64,000 nt of DNA, taken from assembly GCA_034190875.2 (NCBI GenBank), contig CM067343.1, positions 65,274,009 through 65,338,008 on the forward strand, given 5' to 3'. Position 1 is the first letter of the stretch; every line of letters begins with the position of its first letter. The notes beneath the pieces are model-generated. The model saw only the letters and a list, made by a program, of their open reading frames with translations. It had not been told where the DNA came from and did not search any database. Shown piece by piece: positions 13,401-25,265 of the stretch. A program made the translations under genes and the position numbers. Source of the DNA: Urechis unicinctus. Lineage: Eukaryota > Annelida > Polychaeta > Xenopneusta > Urechidae.

Positions 13401-14350
13401 AAAATCATCATTCCTCTTCAATCACAAATGATTTAAAAAACGATTGTTTTTACAAGTGTCACAAAACCTTGGTAAATTACCTATTTTTTTGTATAAATTA
13501 CATTTAGTTAGGCATGAAGCAATGACAGTTCATATCATAATAACCTGATCTCATTGTAGTATGTGGGTGTGTTAACAGGCCAACTGGGGAGATACAAAGG
13601 GCAGTTTCCTGAACATTACATGGATGGTGAAGCTTCTGGAAGGCCTCAACTCCACAGTCAGTAATTCAGGCTTGACATTTTTAACTTGTGACATTGGGTT
13701 TAATGTCACTACCATATTTCTATCATGGATAGTCACAGATATAAACATTGCACTCAGGTAAACAATTCAATTGTTCAGTATATGCTGTTGTTATGATCTA
13801 AATTAAATGTTTAAAATGTATGTATTTGCATCACATACTGTTTAATACTGTGTTTGGCAACAGGAGAAGTTTGTGGAGAGTGTCGTTGGACAAATTCTGA
13901 AGCTGGTATCTCCTTCACGAAGCGGTGAGCTGTCTCCATACGAAATGGTGCTAGTTCACCAGCAGTTCTCCCTTCTACAAACCTTCCTCGAATACAGCCC
14001 CCATCTTGCCAACCACATACGCAATAACTTCTCAGAAGAATTCAAGTATGTCTTTTCATTTCGACCCAACTATATTCCATTTATGTTTAACAAGTATAAC
14101 ATATGCATTTCTGTCTACATTGATCTATAACATTCTCAAACTTGGAAGTGTGTGGAGTCGTCAGTGGCTGGTTTATATATCTCAACATGCTGTGTTTAGA
14201 TACTACATCCAACCACCAATCATCGAACGTAAATTCACCCATCGCTACCTGCTGCAGCCACACACACTACGTCTGATACAGGAAGTAGTCTCCAGTGTTC
14301 TGCATAGAAAAATCACATTCCGTCCAAAACGTCAAAACAAAAGTGTGTGA
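4498..14350 (+). CDS. C12orf56: C12orf56 homologue, complete, 11 exons, 776 residues
   Basis: Coding exons: 4498-4746, 6741-7561, 10019-10163, 10791-10864, 12006-12147, 12514-12635, 12778-13069, 13294-13368, 13579-13656, 13864-14045, 14200-14350. All junctions are GT-AG, phases match, and the total is 2331 nt ending in TGA. Conserved landmarks against vertebrate C12orf56: FVILSDEWVYLTENPP and VHLRDVISVDL (residues 40-83), ANDFPDFLSGGERENTQHI at the start of exon 2, CAWNNYIL at the end of exon 3, ERLFSQLKNEL and RNFTLKRLFWK in exon 5, LRETEILPSRL in exon 7, ANHIRNNFSEEFK in exon 10. Exon 2 adds a long Ser/Arg-rich, probably disordered segment (residues about 115-350), making the protein longer than the roughly 620-residue human one. 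The start is the first ATG of the conserved exon; an upstream in-frame TTG is not needed. The family's function is unknown. Introns hold no other gene I can support. Confidence 0.9.
5276..5320 (+). repeat. (TTG)n microsatellite in intron 1 of C12orf56
   Basis: About 13 TTG triplets interrupted by one ACT and ending in TCG. It makes long Gln or Cys runs in unrelated frames, which are not genes. Confidence 0.9.
5860..6112 (-). mobile_element. tRNA-derived SINE in intron 1 of C12orf56
   Basis: On the minus strand there is a pol III A-box-like tggtgtagtgg (6090-6100) and, about 34 bases on, a B-box-like ggttggattcc (6046-6056), then a roughly 190-base body ending in a T-rich tail near 5860. The sequence after the B box (ccaaggtgtg) is shared with the SINE at 45.7 kb, so both have the same family head. 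The tRNA part has no proper acceptor stem, so it is not a functional tRNA gene. Confidence 0.55.
10220..10660. repeat. C-rich degenerate tandem repeat in a C12orf56 intron
   Basis: Loose repeats of acaacaccacgcccc-type units, very poor in G. The array sits between exons 3 and 4 and has no coding potential. Confidence 0.6.
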
Positions 14351-16834
14351 GCATGAACGTTAAGTCTGTCCCAAGAATATGCCACTTACATGAATCATAA
14401 GAATTCATGTTTGAAGTGAACGGGCCATGATGGATTAAACCTTGGTCTCGTGATTAGTTTCACATTTACAACCAGATACAATTGTTTGATTCAAGCTAAA
14501 CACTGTATTTGTACATTCCATTAGGTCCTAGTTATTTCAGTCCTAATTACGTTGACATGTTTTCCATTATCAGCTTCACAAAAGGAACAGTTGTTTTGTA
14601 TATATCTTGTCTATGAATTTTCCTTTTTGCGAAAATATCTATTCCAAATTGCATAATAGATGCTTCTACTAATGTCAGGGTGAGATATAGAAATGATCTT
14701 ATAATGCCTTGCATGATTATTTTTTGAAGGATTGCTAGTTGTTGAAATCATATTTATCTGTGTCTTTGTCAATTCATGACAATTGGATGTGCATGGAATC
14801 TCTATGAAGATGTAAGTTTCATACAGTGACCATGTCTTCTGCTTTAAAGTTATAATGCATTTTACAACAATGAAATCTCAGACTATCAGATGAAAGGTGC
14901 AATGGGCCCCAACATGGCTACTTTATATGTACATGTATATAGTATTGATGTGGATATATTTCATTTGATTAACACATTGTGCCTGTGGTCAAACTGACAG
15001 GGGAAGTGTGAAATGCTTTAATTGTGCTTTCTTAGAGTTTTCTTGTCATGTATGGAGTAACAAGCAATTGTGATCAAGCATTGTAGCAGCCTTATTCCGT
15101 CCACTCCACACTGGGACCATCCAAATGTTTATGCAAATTGTATTCCACTATATTTTTTGACAGGTTTATGGTATGACTCTGTGGCCATGAAATGTGATAA
15201 TGTGACAAATAATGTGACAAATAATGTGTGAATCACAAACATTATCACTATTTCTATGTTGTTATCATCATTCCATCCATATGCTCACCAGCAGTGTTGC
15301 TTCTCATTCATCAAGGTGTAAAGGAATCCTATGTTTTTTCCCCCTGGAGCTGCCAGGCTGTGTGGCTTCAGGATTGTACATACAACTACACTTCATCTGC
15401 CAAACAATCCCAATGATGTATCATATTGACAGGCCAGTAGGAGGGAGTGACATTGTTTCATGTTCACGTCTAAGCTATTCTTACATAGCTACTTTATTTG
15501 TTAGTGTATTTCCATCACAGAGATGCAGTTGTTTCTTGGTGCATTAGGCCTGGGGTAAGCCACTCATGACCACCAGGAGTCCTTAATGCTCACGACATGA
15601 CAATTTCTGTAGGATTATTTCCAAATATATCTTTTAGCTGGTGGGTCCTGACTGAACCTGACTCCATGATCGTTGATTCTCACACTCAATCAAGAGGAAC
15701 AAGAAGCTTCCAGGGCCACAGACTTTTGTGGTTAACTCTCATCTGGGTTAATTTTAGAGTTGTTTTGTTATCATGACAACTAAACAGTGATATCAAACAT
15801 GCAATGTAAGTGAACGAGGATGCCATATTTAGAATGTCTCTTATCAGTCAATATAAACCTGTTCTTGGTGAATCTAGATCTGCTTGCTATGTATATGTAT
15901 CCAGTGATATTTCTCTGTTGATTTTTCTGTCTGTGATAACTTACTGGAGACACCAACAGCTAAACAATAAACAATTTAAAACCGAGTTCAATGATTTCGA
16001 TACTTCCAAGCTGCTGTTAGCAGTCCAATATAGTGTAAAGGGCAATTCCCATAAATTGCCATTTCTGATTAGGGCATCTTAATATGTAATTGCTTTTGAT
16101 TTATACCCTAATACAAATCTCTTTGTGAATATTACCATAGCTAAATCAATGGATCTTGTACACCTTTTTGTCGAGATGAATTTCTAACTTCTTCAATCAA
16201 CGATGATATTTTTATATCTATGTTGTAAGAATCTCTTGCATCCTGTGAGAGCTAGGAAGTTGGCAGTGGATGCTAACACAGGGATATGCATTGGCCAGCC
16301 GGCCACTATCATCTGTGTATACCTAGAAGATAGCGGCCGGCTGGCCAATGCAAATCCCTGTGGATACCTACTCTCCAGGAGGTAGGTGGAGTAGTCTAAA
16401 GGTGGATTTTAGGTGTGTTGCTGCCATAATAAATTACTAGGCGATCAGGCGAATATTTTGTCACTTGTGGTCAACCAGAGGACTTGTTCAGATGGTCTAG
16501 GGTTGCATTTATGTTATCAATGGGATCAATCTGTATTAGATGCATCAACAATATCATCTATATTAATACCGAGAACCTACTACCCCTCAGTAAGTCTAGT
16601 TCTACACGTCTGCTTGAGACTACAGTGATGGCTGACATTGGGCAACGATTTAGATAAAGCTGGAATTGCATCTGCATGCGAGTTAATGTGAGTATCTGTA
16701 TGGATTGAGACATGGGGTAAACATTATCAAGACTCGGCAACAAACACTTGCTGGTGAATAGAGTGGTGCAGAAATAAAACACAAGGAACTGATAAGAAAC
16801 ATTCATTTATATCACTCGACACACAAAGGTAGCA
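14351..16834. other. Region between the convergent C12orf56 and MRPL46 genes
   Basis: This probably holds the 3' UTRs of both genes. An aataaa lies near 15966 on the plus strand. There is no coding sequence I can support. The only clear structure is the GC-rich hairpin at 16277-16362. Confidence 0.5.
16277..16362. repeat. Long near-perfect hairpin
   Basis: Two 34-base arms (16277-16310 and 16329-16362) pair with only two mismatches around an 18-base loop. The core is ggccagccggcc with ggccggctggcc. It lies in the 3' flank shared by the convergent genes. It could be a miRNA-like precursor, a small foldback element or a stem in a 3' UTR; sequence alone does not decide. Confidence 0.75.
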
Positions 16835-18535
16835 TTATATATCTAACATGAAATGAGAGACTTTTTTATGATAGCTAGAGGAAAGATATGGTTTGAGTTC
16901 GTTTTTATGAAGCCACATGTGCTGAGGTATCTGTGGACTGTCGACGGTTCCACTGTTAAACAAAGCCTTGAAGAAGAACACCTGGCAATACATACCATAA
17001 TGTAATACCTGGGCAAGAAAGATTAAAAGCAGATTGCCAGACACTCGACATCCAGCTTAGATACTTGTCAGTTGGTTGTGGAAAATAACAAAATCCATAA
17101 ATGATATGCATAGCAGACAGCTATATCTGTGAGAAAATGTGGAAATGGTATGAATACCTTAGCACCAGTGCAGCCGTCTTCTGTTGGTTGAGCATACTTG
17201 CACTTGAAGACTGCAAAAGGGGCATTGCCCATGAATGTGGCCTTGACCTCTTCACCACACACTTCCTTCAACACCCGCTCAGCTGACTGCAACCACACAC
17301 CCGCCTCAACTCTCAGCTGACATCAACCACACACCCGCCTCAACACTCAGCTGACATCAACCACACACCCGCCTCAACTGACATCAACCACACACCAGCC
17401 TCAACCCTCAGCTGACTGCAACCACACACCCGCCTCAACCCTCAGCTGACTGCAACCACACACCCGCCTCAACTCTCAGATGACATCAACCACACACCCG
17501 CCTCAAAACTGTGCAGATACTAAGCTCAATTGAACCATTTATTATATGACTTATTTTAGAAAGTACTTCTGCAAAAATAGTACAAAAATGCATCTTTAAA
17601 GGTAATCTCACCTGTCTCATCGTCTCCCCAGGTAAATGACTACCTTGTGGGAGCACCCAGTTCTCAGAATCACCCAGACTTTGCTTCACAAGCAGAACCA
17701 ATCGCTTGTCTAACGCTCGGTTAGTAGTCTGTAAGTCCCCATTCTGATCAGCTTCTGCCAAACATATGACCAAGGCAGTGCGAGGCAGAGCTTGCTTCTA
17801 GATATTCATGCAAAGTCTGTAGGACTGGAGTGACAATGTAATGACAAGCATTTGGCAAGCTACTGTCTCTGAGGATGGCTGTTTGTTAGGAATGAGAATA
17901 AGATTGTCCTCACCCGTGGTTCTGCTGGCAGGGGTAAATTGCTTGGCCTCGTGGTCCCATATATCCTCCACATCGAGGGCTGTCTGTCTGATCGACTCAC
18001 CCTTGCTGCTGTCATCATCCTGCTTTCGCCTCTCCGTCAAACGTCTACTCATGGTCAACAACAGCAATGTGAAAGACAAATGCAATCATAAAGGTCAATC
18101 ATAACGTCAACTGGCAACCATTTTAAACAGTCATAACGGAAACCAGACACAACCACAAACACCTACAAGACAATCATCTGTAATAAATATTGATTTTAAA
18201 CAATGCAAAGTCAACCTGTTAAATATAATTCAACCATAACGTCAATAAGCTACACTTGCCACGGGCATGCAGTAATAATCAACTGAATGAAAGCAATGAA
18301 AACAAGATTGAGGAACCAAGATATCTGCTAACGTACATGTCTTCCAGGTGCCTCTGTTCATGGCCACTCAAGCTGCTGCCCTCCACCTCAATCATGTCAA
18401 GTAGTGAGGCATACTCCGCCTCAATAGGAGTAAGTGGAGCAGTCACCACAGGGGGGCGCTCCAACTGTACGGCTGTCATTAACTGCCACTTCTCAACAGC
18501 AGCTGTTTGGTTGAGTCTACGACAACTGCAAGCCG
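16835..18535 (-). CDS. MRPL46: Mitochondrial ribosomal protein L46 (mL46), N-terminus not located
   Basis: Exons in transcript order: 18337-18535, 17914-18047 (or start 18044, a 3-nt choice), 17612-17754, 17158-17286, 16835-16981, ending in TAA. Phases agree throughout. Matches to the family: KWQLMTAVQLERPPVVTAPL, ALDVEDIWDHEAKQF, ALDKRLVLLVKQSLGD, WVLPQGSHLPGETMRQ, ATFMGNAPFAVFKCKY, KVFFFKAL and the closing WLHKNELKPYL segment. mL46 is a Nudix-fold protein of the mitoribosome large subunit, and WVLPQG..LPGET is the Nudix-like core. The first supported exon begins at a ttactgcag acceptor and lacks a mitochondrial targeting peptide, so an upstream exon is expected, probably beyond the minisatellite at 18.6-19.3 kb. 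I could not find it. Confidence 0.9.
17270..17505 (-). repeat. Minisatellite that repeats the exon 4 acceptor of MRPL46
   Basis: Tandem units of about 34-39 bp (plus strand: cagctgactgcaaccacaca and variants with gacatca). The unit carries the real acceptor of MRPL46 exon 4 (minus strand ggttgcag, exon TCAGCTGAG). Several upstream copies keep the same acceptor and the first exon bases, near 17411 and 17446. Confidence 0.85.
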
Positions 18536-18595
18536 CTGCAGTAACATAGTTAGAAGGGGAACTTATTGAAGATCAACTGATTAACATCCTCATTT

Positions 18596-19275
18596 CAGCA
18601 AATCACACTATCACCCCATCACAACCTGACCCAAACTGTCCCATCACAACCTGACCCTAACTGTCCCATCACAACCTGACCCTAACTGTCCCATCACAAC
18701 CTGACCCTAACTGTCCCATCACAACCTGACCTAACTGTCCCATCACAACCTGACCCTAACTGTCCCATCACAACCTGACCCTAACTGTCCCATCACAACC
18801 TGACCCTAACTGTCCCACCACAACCTGACCCTAACTGTCCCATCACAACCTGACCCTAACTGTCCCATCAGAACCTGACCCTAACTGTCCCATCACAACC
18901 TCCCACTGTCCCATCACAACCTGACCCTAACTGTGACCCTAATCACAACCTGACCCTAACTGTCCCATCACAACCTGACCCTAACTGTCCCATCACAACC
19001 TGACCCTAACTGTCCCATCACAACCTGACCCTAACTGTCCCTAACTGTAACTGTCCCATCACAACCTGACCCTAACTGTCCCATCACAACGTTACCCAAA
19101 CTGTCCCATCACAACCTGACCCTAACTGTCCCATCACAACCTGACCCACAACCTGACCCCTATCACAACTGTCCCAGTCCCACACAAACATCTGTACCCC
19201 AAACTGTCCCATCACAACCTGACCCTAACTGTCCCATCACAACCTGACCTAAACTGTCCCAGCACACAAACATCT
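18596..19275 (+). repeat. Minisatellite, about 24-25 bp unit, over 20 copies
   Basis: Repeats of ctgtcccatcacaacctgac plus cctaa, mostly uniform, with local rearrangements near 18900-18960, 19030 and 19145-19180. It lies upstream of the first supported MRPL46 exon and may be in an intron of that gene. Confidence 0.95.
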
Positions 19276-20341
19276 GTACCAGGAATTCCCATTGCATTGA
19301 CTGTGTGACTTTCTGGATAGGAATTATGGTTTGATGAGGCATGACTTGTGGTCAACATAGACGCATATTAATCAAACATACTAATCAAAGGGCTATTTTT
19401 GAATTTAATGACACAGGTACAGCATAGCAGTCTTCTCAGTATCACCCAACCAGTTTATTCATTTTAAAGAGGCGGTTCAGCCCCATAGCGTGCACTCAGG
19501 GATCATTTTGTTAATACATAACTACGTTTAACGCAGACATAAATAATGGTATCTTTTAATTTTGCCGCAAAGTTTACTTGATCGAAAATCATGCTGATAA
19601 ATTTTCAACATTATTATTTGACTGGAAATATTCATGATGTACTGTGTAAATCTGTTTGATTTAGTTGTGTCGTTCCATCGATAACGGTGCCTCCCTAAAA
19701 CCATGAACCACGCGAATGTTAGCTGTAAATCATTACGCGTCACATAACTACCTTGCTATCAATGTGTATACTTCCGCTTTGGTAACAAAATGTAGATTTC
19801 ATCAAATCTTCACTCATTTAAGTTGTGGGCAATTTCCGGCAACATATATGTCGACAGCCGAAGCAAGGATCTATTTTCTGAGACCGCAGCGCTGCGTAGA
19901 AGGGTAAAGTCTGAAAAACTTAAAACTTTTGGTTTCCAAGGTGCGGTTGCCAAGTAGCTTGCTAGGCAACCTCGTTCCAAATATGGGGCTGAACAGTGCC
20001 TTTAATTAGATGTACAAAGATGATAACTTGTTGAGGCAAATTTCGGGGAAAGTTAGGCGAACAATCTTCGGTCCGACTTCCATATTTTATGTTAACGTTA
20101 TGATATTATATTATCTTGAAGTATTATCGCCCATCAATGACCTCTCACAGCAGTGATAAACATCATTGCAATTCAGTGAATCATACAAATAGACCATGGT
20201 ATGTTGGGAAAGTAAGATATTCACCTGATCGAGATAAGAGAACGACCGCTCTCCTCATAGGGAGCATGTTGCTAATTAACAGACGACGACAATAACAGAC
20301 ACCCGGTACGCGTTAGATCAACCACGCCAAGCGTAACGCTT
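19276..20341. other. Flank between MRPL46 and the gypsy region
   Basis: No coding sequence supported. The promoter and first exon of MRPL46 could be here, but no open frame on the minus strand shows a convincing start plus donor in the right phase. Confidence 0.4.
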
Positions 20342-20397
20342 ATGTGTGGCCGAGGTGCGCTAATTGAGAGGTTGTAATGAAAATCGTGAAAGTGTTT

Positions 20398-20505
<108 letters not shown>

Positions 20506-21269
20506 CGCTATTAACAAGTAGTTTTCGGTATGTCGACTACAGCAGTTGGACTTATATACTGATTTTGAACACATGAAAATGTCGGCTCTGCAGCACCTTG
20601 CATGATCGAAATCGTGCTCTGTCATTAGTCTTGCTTTCTAACTGCTAATTTCTAATATAACTTAAGCTTAAAAATATCCTCGGGTTGACAGGTTGAAAAT
20701 TTGGAAGTTGCTACTCGAGGGCAGTTGTCGACCATATAGTGTCATGAGCAGGGTAGGCAAGATTGTTCGTTCAAACTGTATCCGGGCATTAGCAATTTAT
20801 TTGGTCTTGAACAGCAAGTCATTCTGTATTGGGTAACCTCTGTCTGCAAGGTCAACATCTCCATATATGATCTTGTCTAAACAAAGAAAGTTGATGGCAA
20901 TTTTTGTCTTACATTTTGGCGGGATGGCCAAAAGATGAGAGGGCTCGATTCCCTGGCCAAAAACCAAGTGTTTATGATGGCTGAGCATGTGCCACTTGAT
21001 TAGCAAAAGAGGTTCCAAAGAAAAGAGTACGACAGATCCATGCGCATCTTTATGATCACTAGAGTCATTTCATCCAAGGGGGACAATTTGCTCATTGGAC
21101 CAAATACTCATGGTGCGTTGGTTGAGATGACTTCCTTGGTGTCAACCCAATATCTTAACTTCAGCACCTTGTGTTATAAATAATCGAAATCGGTGTTTGG
21201 GGATACTTTCAAATCAGCGGACACAACTTTGTGGTAATTTTCAGGTCACTTGGTCGTTTGGTCTTGGAA

Positions 21270-22570
21270 GGGCTCGAAATTAACACCCGCCCGCCCGCCA
21301 ATGGCGGTGAAATTTGAGTCGGATGGGTAAATCATCACAACTAGCCGCCCGGCTGGCGGGTAGATTTTTTCCGCGCTAACACCTCGCGCCCAGTTCAATA
21401 CAACAGCAGCGGGACTCGCGTGATTAACTGATTAAGCGTCGCTTGAACCATAAACCCGACAAACACATGAGATAAGAAAGCTTCCCGGCTGTATACAGAT
21501 ATACTATCATGTCTTACTTAATTTATTGACCCATAGTATATAAACTGAAAGTAAACTGTTGAATAAACCGATGGCATAGATAGGCTGACAGAAAAAGTAT
21601 TACAACTAACGGGCCTTGATTGTTTGTGAAGACTTTATAATCCATAGATCAGGGATCAGCTGGCTGCAGTCGGTTTAATATTTTTGACCCATCACGGTAT
21701 CTGGTGTGAAGACAAGAACATGGACAGCAGCCCACCCCATGCACCTACTGACCTGAATAAGTCGAACTGTTACCCGGCAACAAAGAATCAACCAGGCTCC
21801 CCATTTCCTGCCTGTTGACAAATTTTATGTAACCGCTTTTCCGTCGCATAAAGGCAGTTTAATTTGAAATAATTAATTTGATTTACCATGTATCATCTGT
21901 GAATGGTATTCATAACAATTGAGATAAAAGCCGGGTTATGCAGAAAAGCTGGATTCACGCATACAGGAACATTTGCAATGATTATTTAGAATCGTAATAA
22001 CCACAACAAAACAAACTTAATACACTGCGAAAGTCAACTCTTCTCGCGCTAGTAACATTTGTAAGTGACGCGACGGAAAGACGTAACAGCACCCATACGC
22101 GCGCGATGTTTTCTTCGCGCTCTCCTCGTGACTTTTCTTCTACGTCTGCTTTGTGATAGTAGTGCGTTCTAATAACTTTTAACGATAGGCCCACCAACAG
22201 TTGTATGACTTACGTAACATTGAACTGTGGCACAGTTCAGGACTGAGAGGTCGCAGACTAGATATCAGAAGTGATGATGATGAGGAGGAAGAGAAGTTTA
22301 TGTGTGTGTGTGTGTTGGAAAATTGTATTGTTGACTTAATTGAATAAATGCCTGCTTTTTGTATGTTTTGACAAATGTGTAAATATTGATTTAAATATTG
22401 GATTTAATATAAGAATAAAATAATAAAAAACAATGAAAACGCGTATATTTTTGTTTTTTACCATTATTTATAACTGAAAATGTAGGGCCGGTAGAAAATT
22501 TGTAGGGCCGGTAGAATTTCAAGGTTACCGGCCCGCCTGGCTGGTGAAGAAACTGGCTAATTTCTAGCCC
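21270..22570. mobile_element. Candidate non-autonomous TIR DNA transposon, copy A
   Basis: The left end is gggctcgaaattaacac and the right end, reverse-complemented, is gggctagaaattagcc: 16-base terminal inverted repeats with two mismatches. GC-rich subterminal blocks (cccgcccgcccgcc left, ggccggtaacc right) follow. There is no transposase frame inside. An 8-bp target duplication is not evident, so the class (hAT-like or other) is open. The same element is in copy B at 30721-32018. Confidence 0.5.
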
Positions 22571-23047
22571 TGTATTTCAAGACCGGGTCTTGGTGTCGGA
22601 TGATGTCATTCCTTGTAAATCATCAAGTTTAGCATGCATGCCCATGATGATTTTTCGCTGTTCTACACAACCATTGCATTAACAAGACAAGATGTAGATG
22701 TGATCATCTTGGAACTTGTGCGGAAGAGAATCCTCTTCTTTGATTGTCCCTTGCATTGGTCCTTGAGGGGCTACATCAAAGATAGGCAATCTCAAATCAT
22801 GATCATAGTCCCCACTGATTCAGGTAGAGCATTCAGAGTTGTAAGTGGTGTGGGTCGAGGTCTGGGTGGGCTGCATGTAGCTTTTTGTTTTGAGTCATAT
22901 CCAAAATAGTTGGATACGGATGTGTTGTAATGTCGTCAAAATGTCACACGCGATCATGATCAGCAGAATTTTTGCCAGTCACTTCATTTTTTCGATTGAT
23001 CTGATGATCAGTTTGGAAAAGAATCAACGTTAAAGGGGGTATACATG

Positions 23048-23385
23048 TACCATTTATGGTACTGAAGTTGTGGGTGCCGTTGCTCGTATTAGTTGCGGTT
23101 TGGACCTGTTAATTTGCATTGTTTAGTATTCGGGTTTTGGCGCCAAATCTAGTGGGCGTCGTTAACTTGGTCGCTGGAGTTGCAAATTTTGTTGGAATCA
23201 TTGACTTGTGTGGCGTTTAGAGTAGAATAAAACTTGTTTTTACACTAAATGTCACGGTTCTTTCACACGGTTGAACTATTCACGGTCGTTCACTTGTTTA
23301 AGGTTACGTTGGTTGCAAACTAGAGATCCACGGTATACACCGGGCGCTGCAATAGCGCCAGCAATCGGTCAGGGTTCACGCTACA
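23048..23385 (+). repeat. Truncated 5' LTR, copy A
   Basis: Corresponds to the last 323 bases of the 694-base LTR at 40154-40847, ending in the same ggttcacgctaca. It carries a 14-base insertion relative to the 3' LTR (gtgggcgtcgttaa region near 23152). The first half of the LTR, with the expected promoter, is missing. Confidence 0.85.
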
Positions 23386-23388
23386 AAA

Positions 23389-23406
23389 TTGGTGGCAGCG
23401 GTGGGA
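23389..23406 (+). promoter_or_regulatory. Primer-binding site, copy A
   Basis: ttggtggcagcggtggga starts 3 bases after the LTR end, where a Ty3/gypsy tRNA primer site is expected. I do not assign the tRNA. Confidence 0.6.
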
Positions 23407-23564
23407 TATAAGGTTGAACCGTATTTAGGTTCATACCCTTCAGCGCCATATAGCTGGTTGAATTATATTCCCTTATATTTTGATTGTTGTTGTGTTCCCT
23501 TTGGTGCGATTCGTAGGTTCCGCAATTGCTGTTTCATTCTGTCTGTGCCAAATAATTCTTAGCT

Positions 23565-25228
23565 ATGAGTGACCGGGATAGTCCTGCCCTGGAGAGTTTG
23601 CCAGATTCTGTGGCAAGTTCAGTTGTAGGTGAGGGCGTTTTACCTCATATTGATGAGGATGCTGCCCAAGTTGGTTCCCAAATAGGCCAGGTGCAAGAGG
23701 CTGTTGACATATCGAATGGTTTGAATATGTTGGCTTCAGTTGCCAGCAGGGTTGATAGTGTACCACCCACATCGGGTGTCCCACCTTAAATGGCTGCTAC
23801 TGGCACATCTCATGATGGAGGTGCGCCAATCAATTTGATACCACAAGCCCAACAACATAGGCTATCCTCAATGTACATTTGGTGGTATGGGTGTCCCCCA
23901 CTACCGCAGTGCTTATATGTCAGGTATACCTTCTAGCTTCTCCATCAGCTCGCCTCCTATGTACCCACCACATGGATATCCATTCGCATGGCCAGGGCAC
24001 CCAGCTTTGCCATGGGGAGGTCCAGGGTATTTTGGGGCTTGGCAATACAACCAAGGTGTTGCAGGAGGGGCAAGATATGGTAACGGTCAGGTGGGCACTA
24101 CACCTAGGGTAGGTGTTAGGCAGGGAAACTGCCGTACACAAATTCAGCCAGGCACTCTGCTCCGTCCTCAGAACAATTCTTATGGACCGCAGCCTGCCAA
24201 TGCCCAGTCTCGGGACCCACTTGCTCCATGGGACATGCCGCCAGCTGCGGGCCAACCAGTTTGGCCACCTTCTGGCATGAATGGGTCTGATCCCAGTGGT
24301 GACAGAGAAGGTGACTTGGGTCGCAGATACTGAAAGGCCTCCTCGGCTAGAATTCCAATCGGATAGCCATGGCCCAACGTCAGGACGGGTTCGTTGGGAA
24401 CAAAAACGTGTACCAACGTTTGATGGAAAATCTAGTTTTCGGGACTATTTTTCTCAGTTTGAACTCATTGCAAAAATGAATGGGTGGTCGTCCCAGGAAT
24501 GTGCTCTTGAATTGGAAATAAGTTTGCGGGGTCAGGCTCAGAGTGTACTTAGCGACCTTGAAATGTCACAGAAGACTGATTATGGGGTTCTGACTCGCAT
24601 GCTCATGTCCAGGTTTGAACCAGATAACCAGGCAGAAGTCTACAGAGCTCAGTTGAAGTGCAGGGTCAGGCGTAGGACAGAGCAACTCAGTGAGCTCGTA
24701 CAAGATATTAAAAGGATGGTCAGGCTTGCCTATCCTACAGCATCGAGTGAGGTTAGGGAAACACTGGCTCGTGATGGCTTCATGGACTCATTGAGTGATT
24801 CAAATATGGAACTGTTCATATTTCAGGCCAAACCAAACAGCTTAGATGAAGCTCTGAAGTCAGCTTAAGAGTATGAAGCCTTTGTTGAAGGCAGAGCTCG
24901 TAGTACGGGATCTAGCAGACAACACAATGTGAGGTCCCAGTGGAAAGAGCTAAGCAGACCGTCATCTCTGGGTGATTTTAAGAAGGATGATTCCATGAAG
25001 GATGATTCCATAAAGGATGAGTTATTGAGGGTGCAAACCCAGCTAGCACAACTGTCATCAACTGTAGAGAAACAGGGGTCTAGGCTTCAAAAGAAAGAAG
25101 GGAAATTGCTCACAAAGAGAAAGGTGACAAAAGTTGCCATTATTGTGGTAAGCAAGGCCACTTCAAGGCCAATTGCTACAAACGGCAGAATGATGAAGCC
25201 AGGCAAAAAGGAAAGCAGGGTGAGAACC
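23565..25228 (+). pseudogene. Gypsy gag, copy A, broken
   Basis: Begins at ATG 23565 with an acidic N-terminus, then a Pro/Gly/Tyr-rich segment, a Gag capsid-like helical domain (VPTFDGKSSFRDYFSQFEL, near 24410-24870) and a CCHC zinc knuckle at 25135-25176 (C-x2-C-x4-H-x4-C). Breaks: a TAA after the N-terminal part (23788, absent in copy B), frame changes near 23850 and 24330, and a TAA at 24866 that copy B shares. The knuckle would bind the element's RNA. Confidence 0.8.
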
Positions 25229-25265
25229 TAGCTAGTAGCCCGGCCTGTGAGCCAGAATTCCCACA

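Noticed and set aside
22634..22909. Coding gene in the gypsy flank (also 32082-32480)
   Set aside because: The frame differs in length between the duplicated copies because of a 1-base indel and shows no known domain.
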